A stretch of 64,000 nucleotides of DNA, taken from Acidobacteriaceae bacterium KBS 89. Lineage in GTDB: Bacteria; Acidobacteriota; Terriglobia; Terriglobales; Acidobacteriaceae. Below, in pieces: positions 1-9,088 of this stretch. The stretch is taken from contig KB906754.1 in NCBI GenBank assembly GCA_000381605.1, positions 124,001 through 188,000 of the forward strand. Direction: 5' to 3'. How positions within the stretch are numbered: the stretch's first letter is position 1; each line of letters starts with the position of its first letter. The translations under genes were made by a program, and so were the position numbers. The notes under the pieces were generated by a model. That model saw only the letters and a program-made list of their open reading frames with translations, searched no databases and had not been told where the DNA came from.

Positions 1-178
1 GCGTCAGCTCGACGTTCTTCTGCTCCGCCGCCGCAATCTTCTGTTCAGCCGCACCAAGATGGTTCTGCAGACCATAGCACCATATCAACCCCCCCAAAGC
101 AGCCAGTAACGCAGCCGCAACCACTCCAAGCAATGCTCCCCCGATCGATCTCTGTTCCACGTACGCTTCGTCGCTCAT
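1..178 (-). CDS. Membrane-anchored protein, C-terminus cut by window edge
   Basis: Only the first 59 residues are visible. The start is an ATG at 178, preceded by an AGGAG ribosome binding site seven bases upstream. After a short polar N-terminus comes one strong transmembrane helix (about residues 14-34), then an Ala/Glu/Gln/Lys-rich stretch that begins to look like a coiled coil (AAEQKIAAAEQKN). This suggests an inner-membrane anchor with a periplasmic helical stalk. I do not recognise the family. The next gene is divergent, about 120 bases away. Confidence 0.6.
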   Translation of the reverse strand, partial: MSDEAYVEQRSIGGALLGVVAAALLAALGGLIWCYGLQNHLGAAEQKIAAAEQKNVELT

Positions 179-299
179 TCCATTCTCCTGGTCCCGCTTT
201 TGAATCGAGACATCCGACCCGCCAGTTCACAGACCTCATCCGCCTGCAAACTGGTACACCAAAACTATAACCTCTCTGCAACCCAACTAGACTTATTCC

Positions 300-1373
300 A
301 TGCATCACCCCGACGTCTGCATCGCCGGAGCCGGTATCATCGGCCTCTCCCTCGCCCTCGAACTTCACCACCGTGGCGTCCGAGTCACCGTGCTTGACCA
401 GGCCACACCACTCGCCGAAGCCTCCACCGCCGCTGCCGGGATGCTGGCCGCCCGTGATCCCCACAACCCGCCCCAACTCCGTCCCCTCGCAGAGCTAAGC
501 CTCTCACTCTATCCCGACTTCCTCGACCGCCTGCACATTCTCTCCGGCATGCGCGTCCCCTTCCAGACCCTCGCCACCCTGCAAGCCATCCCGCCCAACG
601 TTCCCAACACAAGCGGCGAACTCACCCTCAAAGACCTCGCCCACCTCCGCCCCGCACTCAACCCCGGCGACCACCGTTTCATCCTCCTCGATGAATACAG
701 CCTCGACCCACGCCAACTCGCCACCGCACTTCTCGCTGCCGTCCGCACCACAACGATCGACCTCCGCCCCAACACCAAGGTCCTCTACACCCGACCCGTC
801 GATAACTCTGTCGAGGTCAGCACTCCCGCTGGCATCATTCACGCAGCGAACTTTGTAGACTGCACTGGTGCCTGGGCCTCCACCACATCACACCTGCCCA
901 ACATCCGCGTCACTCCAAAAAAAGGACAGATGCTCTCCGTCTCCCTGCCCCCATCGTTTGCGCTGAAGCTCGTCGTCCGTACACCGGACATCTATATAGT
1001 CCCCCGAACCTCCGGCCCCAACTCCAGCCGCGCCATCATCGGAGCAACAATTGAAGACGCAGGCTTCGATAAGACTGTCCACTCCGCCGACATCGCCCAT
1101 CTCAGCACTCTCGCCGCTGCACTGCTTCCCCCGCTAGCCCACGCCCCTCAACTCGAAGCCTGGGCCGGCCTTCGCCCCGCAACTTCCGACGGTCTGCCTC
1201 TCCTTGGCGCTCTACCCACCCACCCCAACCACTTTCTTGCCACCGGCCACTACCGCGATGGCATCCTCCTGGCACCCGCCACCGCACACGTTATGACGCA
1301 GCTTCTCTCAGGCGAAGCCCCCTCTATCGACCTCGAGCCCTTCTCTCCTACCCGCACACGCATAACACCTTAG
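300..1373 (+). CDS. thiO: FAD-dependent amine oxidase, ThiO (glycine oxidase) type
   Basis: A 357-residue D-amino-acid oxidase family flavoenzyme. The N-terminus has the dinucleotide-binding signature GAGIIGLSLALEL (residues 10-22) followed by an acidic strand end (VLDQ). The conserved AAAGMLA segment lies near residue 45, and a C-terminal GLRPATSDGLPLLG then GHYRDGILLAP block closes the FAD site. This pattern is typical of ThiO, which oxidises glycine to the imine used for the thiazole of thiamine. No thiamine gene is adjacent, so another small amine or amino acid substrate is possible. No clear Shine-Dalgarno precedes the ATG. Length is normal for the family. Confidence 0.85.
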   Translation: MHHPDVCIAGAGIIGLSLALELHHRGVRVTVLDQATPLAEASTAAAGMLAARDPHNPPQLRPLAELSLSLYPDFLDRLHILSGMRVPFQTLATLQAIPPNVPNTSGELTLKDLAHLRPALNPGDHRFILLDEYSLDPRQLATALLAAVRTTTIDLRPNTKVLYTRPVDNSVEVSTPAGIIHAANFVDCTGAWASTTSHLPNIRVTPKKGQMLSVSLPPSFALKLVVRTPDIYIVPRTSGPNSSRAIIGATIEDAGFDKTVHSADIAHLSTLAAALLPPLAHAPQLEAWAGLRPATSDGLPLLGALPTHPNHFLATGHYRDGILLAPATAHVMTQLLSGEAPSIDLEPFSPTRTRITP

Positions 1374-1472
1374 TCGCACACCAATACCGATATTCGCGCA
1401 GCCCGCCGTGACAACCGTTTCTCCGCTGCGCTATAACCAGATGTACTAAGTTTCGTTCTGGAGAAGCGTCTT

Positions 1473-2606
1473 ATGTCCACCGCTGTCGCACCGAAAGGCC
1501 TGGAAGGCATCGTCGCCACCAGCTCCTCTATTTGTTGGATCGACGGAGACGCCGGCGTCCTCTCGTATCGTGGCATCGACATCCACGAGCTAGCCCAGCG
1601 TTCCACCTTCGAGGAGACCACCTACCTCCTCTGGTTCGGCAAGCTCCCCAACGCCGCCGAACTCGCCGAGTTCACGAAGCAGCTCGCAGCAGCACGCAAA
1701 CTCGACCCCAAGATCATCGACCTCCTCCGCAGCGTCCCCACCACGGCCACGCCGATGGAAGTCCTCCGCACCGCAACGTCGCTCCTCAGCATCTACGACA
1801 CCGACGAAGCCGACAGCTCGCACGACGCCAACGTCCGCAAGTCCTACCGCCTCACCGCGCAGATCGCCATGATCGTCGCCATCTTCGACCGCATCCGCAA
1901 GGGCAAGTCGGTAGTCGAGGCCGACCACACTCTCTCGCACGCCGCCAACTTCCTCTGGATGCTCAACGGCGAGAAGCCCTCCGACACCGCCACCCGCGCC
2001 TTCGACATCGCCCTCATCCTGCACGCCGACCACGAGCTCAACGCCAGCACCTTCGCCGCTCGCGTCATCGCCGCCACCCTCGCCGACATCCACTCCGCTA
2101 TCACCGGAGCCATCGGCGCCCTCAAAGGCCCACTCCACGGGGGAGCCAACGAGGCCACCATGCGCCTCCTCTATGCCATCGAAAAGGCCGGCGCCGACCC
2201 AGTCGAGTACGTCAAGCAGATGTTCGCCGAGAAGAAAAAAATCTCCGGCTTCGGCCACCGTGTCTACCACACTGAAGATCCCCGAGCGACGCACCTTCGT
2301 CGCATGTCAGAGGAACTCGGCAAAGCCGCCGGCAGCACCAAGTGGTTCGACATGTCCCGCAAGATCGAGCTCTTCGTCAAAGACGCGAAGAAGCTCAACG
2401 CCAACGTCGACTTCTACTCCGCCTCCACCTACACCACCCTCGGCATCGACATCGACCTCTTCACCCCCATCTTCGCCGTAAGCCGCATCTCCGGCTGGGC
2501 CGCCCACGTCATCGAGCAGCACGACGACAACCGCCTCATCCGTCCGCGCGCCGACTACACCGGCCCCACCTACCCAGCGCCCTACGTCCCCATCGAAAAG
2601 CGCTAA
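1473..2606 (+). CDS. gltA: Citrate synthase
   Basis: A 377-residue type II-fold citrate/methylcitrate synthase that condenses acetyl-CoA (or propionyl-CoA) with oxaloacetate. Key catalytic regions are present: LHGGANEA (first His), GFGHRVYHTEDPRA (second His) and VDFYSA (catalytic Asp). Length fits the short bacterial/archaeal form rather than the roughly 430-residue E. coli form. A GGAGAAG Shine-Dalgarno lies about nine bases before the ATG. The gene stands alone and ends at a strong bidirectional hairpin. Sequence alone does not separate citrate from 2-methylcitrate activity, and no prp genes are nearby, so the TCA role is favoured. Confidence 0.93.
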   Translation: MSTAVAPKGLEGIVATSSSICWIDGDAGVLSYRGIDIHELAQRSTFEETTYLLWFGKLPNAAELAEFTKQLAAARKLDPKIIDLLRSVPTTATPMEVLRTATSLLSIYDTDEADSSHDANVRKSYRLTAQIAMIVAIFDRIRKGKSVVEADHTLSHAANFLWMLNGEKPSDTATRAFDIALILHADHELNASTFAARVIAATLADIHSAITGAIGALKGPLHGGANEATMRLLYAIEKAGADPVEYVKQMFAEKKKISGFGHRVYHTEDPRATHLRRMSEELGKAAGSTKWFDMSRKIELFVKDAKKLNANVDFYSASTYTTLGIDIDLFTPIFAVSRISGWAAHVIEQHDDNRLIRPRADYTGPTYPAPYVPIEKR

Positions 2607-2628
2607 CCCACATCCATCGATCACAAAA

Positions 2629-2658
2629 AAAGAGCGGCCCGCAAAGGGACCGCTCTTT
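2629..2658. terminator. Bidirectional intrinsic terminator between gltA and the DinB-like gene
   Basis: The arms AAAGAGCGG and CCGCTCTTT pair around a short GC-rich centre. On the minus strand the hairpin is followed by a run of T residues, seen as the A tract at 2625-2631. It sits between two convergent genes and can serve both. Confidence 0.85.
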
Positions 2659-2675
2659 CACTTTAAGCCTCAGAA

Positions 2676-3272
2676 CTACTGCTTCAGGCTGGCTGGAGGC
2701 ACAATCCCGTTCATCCGCAGATACTCCACCAGCTGCCCATAGTGGTCGCACATATGCGCAATACCGAACGCCGCCAGGCTCACCTTGGTCTGGTCGTCCT
2801 TCACTGACGCAAACGCATTCGCCGCCGTCAACGTTGCCAGCTGTTTGTGAGCATAAGCAAAAGAACCCGCCAGTGCCTTCACCGTATCTTCCTTTGAAGT
2901 CATACTGCCAATCGCCTTCACATCAGCATCCGGCTTCGCCCCGCCCAACGAGCTGAAGAAGAAGTAGTTCGCCTGCGCGAGGTGCGCCACCGTCTGCACA
3001 AACGTGTTCACGCTCTTTGGTGAGTCGAAATCCACCTTCTGCGACGGCACAAAGATCGCCTGGCTCGGCGCAAAGCTGTACTTCTCCGCCGGCATAGCAT
3101 TCACCGCGCCCATAATCTGGTCTTCATAAATCTTCAACAGCCCATCCAGCGACTTCCCCGGTTCAATGATCGTCCCTGCAGGGACCTTCGGGGCCGTCTG
3201 GGCCATCTGCGCCTTCCCACCCGTCGTACAACAACACACAACCGCCAACATCACCAGTACTCGCTTAATCAT
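2676..3272 (-). CDS. Secreted DinB-family protein
   Basis: About 198 residues. A cleavable signal peptide (MIKRVLVMLAVVCCCTTGGKAQ) leads into a DinB/YfiT four-helix fold: LLKIYEDQIMGAVNAMPAEKYSF, then the helix with FVQTVAHLAQANYFF, and the C-terminal HMCDHYGQLVEYLRMNGIVPP. The His residues in AHLAQ and HMCDHYGQ match the metal-binding positions of DinB proteins, which include bacillithiol- and mycothiol-dependent transferases. The exported form is common in Acidobacteria and its substrate is unknown. Two adjacent ATG codons (3275 and 3272) are possible; GGAG is spaced better for 3272. Confidence 0.85.
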   Translation of the reverse strand: MIKRVLVMLAVVCCCTTGGKAQMAQTAPKVPAGTIIEPGKSLDGLLKIYEDQIMGAVNAMPAEKYSFAPSQAIFVPSQKVDFDSPKSVNTFVQTVAHLAQANYFFFSSLGGAKPDADVKAIGSMTSKEDTVKALAGSFAYAHKQLATLTAANAFASVKDDQTKVSLAAFGIAHMCDHYGQLVEYLRMNGIVPPASLKQ

Positions 3273-3471
3273 CATGTTCTCCAGTCCTTCAGTAGTCGCC
3301 GCGACACAAAGTCGCAGAGTCGCGCTAAGCCTACCAGATTCCATCCGTCACCGGCCTCCGCCATCCGTTCATTCGTCACAAAAGGCGACCGTTCACCCAA
3401 CCAAGCGCTTCGACTCAAGACTTTCCCTCCTGATATAACAGGCAAACACCCCAAGGAGTTCTCCGGCCCCT

Positions 3472-6294
3472 ATGAAGCTGCGCCCCCTCTCTCTGTTCAT
3501 CTTTGCGTTGAGCCTCTTTGCAGCCCTCACCTGCTCCAGCCAGACCCCCGACACGCCGCGCAAGATCACTACCCCGAAACAGGCCTTCGGCTTCAACATC
3601 GGCGACGACTACTATCTCGCCAACTACGTTCAGTTAACCTCCTACTGGCAAACCCTCGCCAAAGAATCCGACCGCATGAAGCTCGTCGACATCGGCCCCA
3701 CCGCCGAAAACCGTCACCAGTACATGGCCATCATCTCCGCGCCTGAAAACATCGCTAAGCTCGACCACTACAAAGAAATCTCCGCCAAGCTAGCCCGCGC
3801 AGAAAACCTAACCGACGCCGAGGCCCACGCCCTATCCGAAGAAGGAAAGGCTATCGTCTGGATCGACGGCGGCCTTCACGCCAGCGAGACCGTTGGAGCG
3901 CAGCAACTCATCGAGACCGTCTACCAGCTCAACGCACTCACCGATCTCGAAACCCTCCGCATCCTCCACGACGACATCGTCCTCTGCGTCCTCGACAACC
4001 CCGACGGCCTCGACCTCGTCGCCGACTGGTACATGCGCGAACCCGTCCCCGAAAAACGTGTCACCGATGGCCCAGCCGGAGGAACCCCGCGCCTCTGGCA
4101 CCACTACATCGGCCACGACGACAATCGCGACTTCTACATGAACAACATGCCCGAGAGCACCAACATCTCCCGCGTCCTCTTCCGCGAGTGGTACCCGCAG
4201 ATCATGTACAACCACCACCAGACCGGCCCTCTCGGCACCGTCATCTTCATGCCGCCCTTCCGCGACCCCTTCAACTACCACTACGACCCGCTCGTCCCCC
4301 TCAAGATCGAAGCCGTTGGAATCGCCATGCACGAGCGCCTCGTCGAAGAGAACAAGCCCGGCTCCGGCATGCGCAGCACCGCCACCTACTCCACCTGGTA
4401 CAACGGTGGCCTCCGCACCGTCACCTACTTCCACAACATGACCGGCATCCTCACCGAGATCATCGGCAGCCCCACGCCCATGCAACTCCCGCTCGTGCCC
4501 GCACGCCAACTCCCATCGAACGATCTCCCCTACCCCGTCGCTCCGCAAACCTGGCACTTCAGCCAGTCCATCGCCTACGAGCAGACCAACAACCGCGCCA
4601 TCCTCGACTACGCCTCCCGCGAACGCGAACACCTCCTCTACGACACCTACCGCATGGCGAAGAACTCCATCCAGCGAGGCAACGAAGACTCGTGGACCAT
4701 CACCTCCAAACGCATCGAAGCCCTCGAAGCCGAAGCCGCAAAAGCTAAGCCAAGCGAACGCCCCGCCGCTCCGTCCTTCGAAAACGCACGCACCGCCCCA
4801 CCCGATCTCTACAACAAGGTCCTCCATGACCCCGCCCAACGCGACCCACGCGGCTACATTCTCTCCGCCGACCAGCCCGACTTCCCCACCGCAACCAAAT
4901 TCATCAACGCCCTCATGAAGAGCGGCGTCGAAATCCAGCAAGCCACCGCCGACTTCACCGTCGCCGGCAAGCACTACCCAAAAAACTCCTACATCGTCCT
5001 CTGCGCGCAAGCCTATCGCCCCCACGTCCTCGACATGTTCGAGCCGCAGGACCACCCCAACGACTTCGCCTATCCCGGCGGCCCACCCAACCGCCCCTAC
5101 GACGCCACCGGCTGGACACTCGCCTTCCAGATGGGCGTCCAGTTCGACCGCGAACTAGAACCCTTCACCGGCCCCTTCGCCAAAATCACAACCAACCTCG
5201 CGACTCCCATCCCCGGAACCATCACCGGCCCCGCAAAACCCGCAGGCTATCTAGTCAGCCACGACTACAACGACGCCTACACCCTCACCAACCGCATTCT
5301 CAAAGCCAACCAGCCCGTCTACTGGCTCACCACAAAGACCACCGTCGATAACAAAGAACTAGCTCCCGGTACCCTGTGGCTCCCCCACTCCGCCGAAACG
5401 CAAAAGCTTCTCGAAGCCGCAACACAACAGCTAGGCATCAACGCCTTCGCCGTAACAAAAAAACCAACCGGCGAAGCCATCCAACTCCACACCGAAAAAA
5501 TCGCCCTCTACGACCAGTACGGCGGACTCATGCCCTCCGGCTGGATTCGCTGGCTCCTCGAACAATTCGAATTCCCCTTCACCGTCGTCTACCCCCAAAC
5601 CCTCGACGCCGGCGATCTCCATCAAAAATTCGACGACATCATCTTCAGCGACGGAGCCATCCCCGCACCACGCGAAGGCCAGGGCCAACAGGAAGGCCGC
5701 TTCGGCCGTCAACCAAGACCCGAACAGATCCCCGCCGAAAACCGCCCCTGGCTAGGCACCATCACGCCCGACAAAACCATCCCCCAACTTCAAAAGTTCG
5801 TCGAAGACGGCGGCACTCTCCTCGCCATCGGAAGCTCCACCAGCATCTCCCACTACTTCAACCTGCCGCTCGAAAACGCCCTCACCGAAATCGTCAAAGG
5901 CAAAGACCAACCCGTCTCCCCCGAACGCTTCTACATCCCTGGCTCTCTCATCCGTACCCAGGTCGACACCACCAACCCGGTCGCCTACGGCATCCCCACA
6001 AAGGTCGACGTCTTCTTCGACCACAGCCCCGCCTTCCACGCCACGCCCGACGCAAATCTGCGCGGCATCCAAACTATCGCCTGGTACGGCGGCGGCAATC
6101 TCCTCGACAGCGGCTGGGCCTGGGGCCAAACCTACCTCAACAACTCAATCGCCGTAGCCCAGGCAAAAGTGGGCAAAGGCAAAGTCCTCCTCTACGGCCC
6201 CGAGATAACCTTCCGCGGCCAACCCCACGCAACCTTCAAATTCCTCTTCAACGGCTTACTCTACGGCCCCTCAACCCCCACGACCCTGAAATAA
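3472..6294 (+). CDS. Secreted M14-family zinc carboxypeptidase, large form
   Basis: A 940-residue exported protein with a signal peptide ending near CSSQT. The zinc-carboxypeptidase module (about residues 40-400) shows GGLHASET with His136 and Glu139 as zinc ligands, DNPDGLD, and a later NHHQTGP that can supply the third ligand. The roughly 500 C-terminal residues include segments about taking control of DGGTLLAIGSS and GKVLLYGPEITFRGQP, typical of a class I glutamine-amidotransferase-like fold that often trails these large M14 proteins and is probably non-catalytic. Likely periplasmic or outer-surface protein and peptide degradation. AAGGAG lies upstream of the ATG. Confidence 0.88.
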   Translation: MKLRPLSLFIFALSLFAALTCSSQTPDTPRKITTPKQAFGFNIGDDYYLANYVQLTSYWQTLAKESDRMKLVDIGPTAENRHQYMAIISAPENIAKLDHYKEISAKLARAENLTDAEAHALSEEGKAIVWIDGGLHASETVGAQQLIETVYQLNALTDLETLRILHDDIVLCVLDNPDGLDLVADWYMREPVPEKRVTDGPAGGTPRLWHHYIGHDDNRDFYMNNMPESTNISRVLFREWYPQIMYNHHQTGPLGTVIFMPPFRDPFNYHYDPLVPLKIEAVGIAMHERLVEENKPGSGMRSTATYSTWYNGGLRTVTYFHNMTGILTEIIGSPTPMQLPLVPARQLPSNDLPYPVAPQTWHFSQSIAYEQTNNRAILDYASREREHLLYDTYRMAKNSIQRGNEDSWTITSKRIEALEAEAAKAKPSERPAAPSFENARTAPPDLYNKVLHDPAQRDPRGYILSADQPDFPTATKFINALMKSGVEIQQATADFTVAGKHYPKNSYIVLCAQAYRPHVLDMFEPQDHPNDFAYPGGPPNRPYDATGWTLAFQMGVQFDRELEPFTGPFAKITTNLATPIPGTITGPAKPAGYLVSHDYNDAYTLTNRILKANQPVYWLTTKTTVDNKELAPGTLWLPHSAETQKLLEAATQQLGINAFAVTKKPTGEAIQLHTEKIALYDQYGGLMPSGWIRWLLEQFEFPFTVVYPQTLDAGDLHQKFDDIIFSDGAIPAPREGQGQQEGRFGRQPRPEQIPAENRPWLGTITPDKTIPQLQKFVEDGGTLLAIGSSTSISHYFNLPLENALTEIVKGKDQPVSPERFYIPGSLIRTQVDTTNPVAYGIPTKVDVFFDHSPAFHATPDANLRGIQTIAWYGGGNLLDSGWAWGQTYLNNSIAVAQAKVGKGKVLLYGPEITFRGQPHATFKFLFNGLLYGPSTPTTLK

Positions 6295-6416
6295 TTTGTC
6301 ATCCCCTAGAGATCTGCCTTCGTCGTCGCATCTTCGCATTTTTGGCGAAGGATGTAACCGAGAGCATCGGCTGGGTGTGATACGCTGTCGCCATCCTGCT
6401 TAACAAAGGTCCAGCC

Positions 6417-6953
6417 ATGAAGCGCAAAAGCAAGTTCACGATTGCGATAGTCATGCCAGTGCTCGTCGTCCTCGGCGCCATGGCCGTCTACGCGCAGGAA
6501 AAATACTCGCTGATATCGCCGAGCGGAATCGCGTTCTCCGACTTCAAGGGATACGAGGACTGGTCGGTCGTGTCTTCCGCGCGGACCGACGAAGTCCTCA
6601 AGGTGATCGTCGCCAATCCGATCATGATCAAGGCCTACAAGGCCGGCATTCCAGGCAACGGCCAGCCTTTCCCGGAGGGCTCTAAGATTGCCAAGCTCCA
6701 GTGGAAATTTAAGAAGAGCACCGAAGCCCCCTTCGTCGTGGATGTGCCAGACGTCTTTAGTCAGGCTTTCGTTATGGAAATGGACGCCAAGAGATTTCCG
6801 AAGACCGGCGGATGGGGATACGCTGTCTTCAACTACGACGCCAAATCGGACAAGTTCTCAGCCGACGCCGCCAGCCACTCAGACTGCGGACAAACGTGCC
6901 ATGTGGCCGTGAAGTCGAAGGACTATATCTTCCACCCGTACCAGAAGCGTTGA
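6417..6953 (+). CDS. Cytochrome P460 family c-type haem protein
   Basis: A 178-residue exported protein. The N-terminal hydrophobic segment to VYAQEKY is a signal peptide. The conserved P460 domain follows: FKGYEDWSVVSSARTD, then the NP..KAY..G region, WGYAVFNYD, and the single C-terminal haem motif CGQTCH near residues 159-164. Known cytochromes P460 oxidise hydroxylamine or bind NO using a lysine-cross-linked haem; many homologues in heterotrophs have unknown roles. The cross-link lysine cannot be assigned by eye. Codon use is a little less C-rich than in flanking genes. The gene appears monocistronic. Confidence 0.9.
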   Translation: MKRKSKFTIAIVMPVLVVLGAMAVYAQEKYSLISPSGIAFSDFKGYEDWSVVSSARTDEVLKVIVANPIMIKAYKAGIPGNGQPFPEGSKIAKLQWKFKKSTEAPFVVDVPDVFSQAFVMEMDAKRFPKTGGWGYAVFNYDAKSDKFSADAASHSDCGQTCHVAVKSKDYIFHPYQKR

Positions 6954-7054
6954 ACCGCGCCTGCCCCGTAAATCCGTATCTCAACCGAAGCATCAGACCG
7001 TCTCATCGTCTGTTGCGCGGTGAAGAGGCCCACTATTCGTTTTTGCTTGTCCTT

Positions 7055-7128
7055 TGCTTCTAGGTAACCTCAACGCTTCGGCCTTGGCCTCTCAACCACA
7101 AAAAGCAAAGGGGCTTTAGCCCTCGCAT
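7055..7128. repeat. Dispersed imperfect-hairpin repeat, copy 1
   Basis: Begins TGCTTCTAGGTAACCT, continues GCTTCGGCCTTGG and ends GGGGCTTTAGCCC. The same order of blocks (TGCTTCTAGGTACCCC, GCTTCAGCCTTGG, GGGCTTCAGCCC) occurs at 12020-12095. Both copies are intergenic. The element is a REP-like unit of two hairpins with TTCA or TTTA loops. Confidence 0.7.
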
Positions 7129-7159
7129 CGGCCACCACAGTAAAATCCACCCAACATCC

Positions 7160-7624
7160 ATGAAGCGCCACATCCTCATCCTCGGCCTCGTCGGCGGCAT
7201 CCTCATCGCCATCCTCCGCTGGTCCGAGTACCAGTTCCTCGTCATCGAGCACTCCCTCGAAATCTATGGCGCCATCGTCGCCATCATCTTCGTCGTCTTC
7301 GGCATCTGGCTCGGCATCAAGCTCACCAAACCCCGCGAAAAAATCGTCCTCCGCGAAGTTCTCATCACCACCACCGCCGAACCAGCCGCGCCGGCCACCT
7401 TCACCCTCAACCAAGTCCAACTCGACGCCCTCGGCATCACCCCCCGCGAACTCGAAATCCTCACCCTCATCGCTCAGGGCCTCAGCAACCGCGAAATCGC
7501 CGCCCGCCTCTTCGTCAGCGAGAACACCGTCAAAACCCATTGCAGCCGAGCCTTCGACAAGCTCGGCGCCCGCCGCCGCACCCAGGCCGTCCAGCTAGGA
7601 AAACAACTAGGCCTACTCCCCTAG
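7160..7624 (+). CDS. Membrane-tethered LuxR-type transcription factor
   Basis: A 154-residue protein with two N-terminal transmembrane helices (about residues 4-20 and 35-55), a short linker, and a C-terminal LuxR/FixJ helix-turn-helix (about 92-150): LGITPRELEILTLIAQGLSNREIAARLFVSENTVKTHCSRAFDKLGARRRTQAV. There is no receiver domain, so this is not an ordinary response regulator. The layout suggests a regulator that senses a membrane signal or is held at the membrane, similar in build to one-component membrane LuxR proteins. A TAAAAT box lies 13 bases before the ATG and no Shine-Dalgarno is visible. No target gene can be inferred. Confidence 0.88.
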   Translation: MKRHILILGLVGGILIAILRWSEYQFLVIEHSLEIYGAIVAIIFVVFGIWLGIKLTKPREKIVLREVLITTTAEPAAPATFTLNQVQLDALGITPRELEILTLIAQGLSNREIAARLFVSENTVKTHCSRAFDKLGARRRTQAVQLGKQLGLLP

Positions 7625-7868
7625 AGCCGTTTCACCGTTGGCCGGATCGAGGCCTTCAACAGGCTCCAGAATCCACTATTGAGGGTGGGGAGGTCGCGTT
7701 GGCGGACGACATCTTCGAAGGCCGAGGATGTGGCAGATGCGCGCATCCGGTAATCAAATTTTCGAGAGACAAGGATGGAGATTCAACTAAGGAAACAGAG
7801 CGATACGGACCCGGGCAAAATCTCCCCCTCATCGTAGCTGCACGATGCAAATCCAGGCCGCCAAACCC

Positions 7869-8723
7869 TCAAGGAAATACGGAATATTCGCTTCCGGTAA
7901 AGACGATGTGGAGATTCCCCACTCCGGACTTTTCATGCTGAGCCATAGTGTGGTTGCCTACGGTTAAATCATAGTGCGCACTAAAGAAATCGCCTGTTCC
8001 CGGACTGCTACACGTAGCGTCGCCAACCACATGCAGGCCCGTCAACACAATCGTTGGCCTGGTGGTCGCGTCACCAAGGACCTTTAGCTCCTGAGGAGTC
8101 AGAGTTCCCTTAAATGTCTCGGACCCCGAAGAGCATTGTGAGTCATTGATCGGACCCGCGACAGGAAAGGACGTTCCTTGAGGGAAAGATCCAGCCGCGA
8201 CTGCTACCCCGTTGATGGTCAAACCCTCCGTGTAATCGGTAACCCCACAGTTGATCTGAAGCGGAATGTGCGCATCCACGCTACACGCCAGCGTCACGTT
8301 GTTCTGGTTCCATGTGATGAGCCCTCCCAACAGGCTTCCACCATTGCCGATATTCGTAGTGGTTTGTCCGCTATCCTGGACTCCCGATGGGATATTCACT
8401 GTAACGTCAGTGACGTTTGCAAAGTTGTAGACTTCAACTCCGAAGATGCTTCGCGTTGCATTGTTTAAATTAGCTTCGTCGTTACCTGATGAGTCGATTG
8501 CGGTAGGGGCGAGTGGTGTAATCGTCGCGAACTGCTGCTGCGAGTCTGCCATGGTCTTCACGATCCACCCCCACATGGCGTTATCCGTCGTGGTGAACAA
8601 AACAATCGGAGGAACTGCTGCCGCGGCCACACGACTAAAACACAGTATTGCTCCCGTTGTGGTCACCATCAGGATGGTCATATATGTTATGGCTGTAAGT
8701 CTCCCTCTACGCTTGCATTGCAT
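7869..8723 (-). CDS. Exported protein of unknown function
   Basis: A 284-residue protein starting at an ATG preceded by GGAGGAG. The hydrophobic N-terminus ends AAAAVPP and reads as a signal peptide. The mature part is rich in Thr, Asn, Gly and Val with alternating beta-strand patterns (VTDVTVNIPSGVQDSG, LTINGVAVAAGSFPQG, PTIVLTGLHVVGD) and four Cys, which suggests a secreted beta-sandwich protein with disulfides. I do not recognise the family. It has the less biased codon use typical of accessory genes, unlike the very C-ending codons around it. Confidence 0.7.
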   Translation of the reverse strand: MQCKRRGRLTAITYMTILMVTTTGAILCFSRVAAAAVPPIVLFTTTDNAMWGWIVKTMADSQQQFATITPLAPTAIDSSGNDEANLNNATRSIFGVEVYNFANVTDVTVNIPSGVQDSGQTTTNIGNGGSLLGGLITWNQNNVTLACSVDAHIPLQINCGVTDYTEGLTINGVAVAAGSFPQGTSFPVAGPINDSQCSSGSETFKGTLTPQELKVLGDATTRPTIVLTGLHVVGDATCSSPGTGDFFSAHYDLTVGNHTMAQHEKSGVGNLHIVFTGSEYSVFP

Positions 8724-9088
8724 GACTCCTCCAGGTTGGTTTGTGGGATGTCTTTGCAGAGTTCTTATTCCACGGCTATGAGTGCCGTCACTGCGAATCT
8801 GGGTTTCACACATCCGATCACTTTTCACGGCGCGAGAATCAGTTGCGGACACATGCAGCGAGCGCGGTACCGACAACAAATACAAGAAGGAGAGCTCAAC
8901 TAAATTAGCCCCGCCCTTCTCGACGAGGAAGGGGAAAATATTCTCAATCTTTATTGGGTAGAACTACTCGGAGGAATCAGATTCGCTCCCTTGACGAGCG
9001 CGGCACTGAAGATTTCTTCAGCGACGACGCAGGAAGTGGAGAGAAGATCTAGAATTCTGAGCGCGCTCCTATGGGCAGAGTGCCACGC
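8724..9088. other. Intergenic stretch without a gene
   Basis: About 365 bases upstream of the exported protein and downstream of the polytopic membrane gene, both on the minus strand. Short open frames lack ribosome binding sites and protein-like composition. It should hold the promoter of the exported protein, but no convincing -35/-10 pair is visible. Confidence 0.5.

Noticed and set aside
3832..5055. 407-codon open frame antisense to the M14 peptidase gene
   Set aside because: Its Val/Gly/Glu/Asp-rich composition is the mirror of C-ending codons in the real gene. It lacks a ribosome site and any domain pattern.
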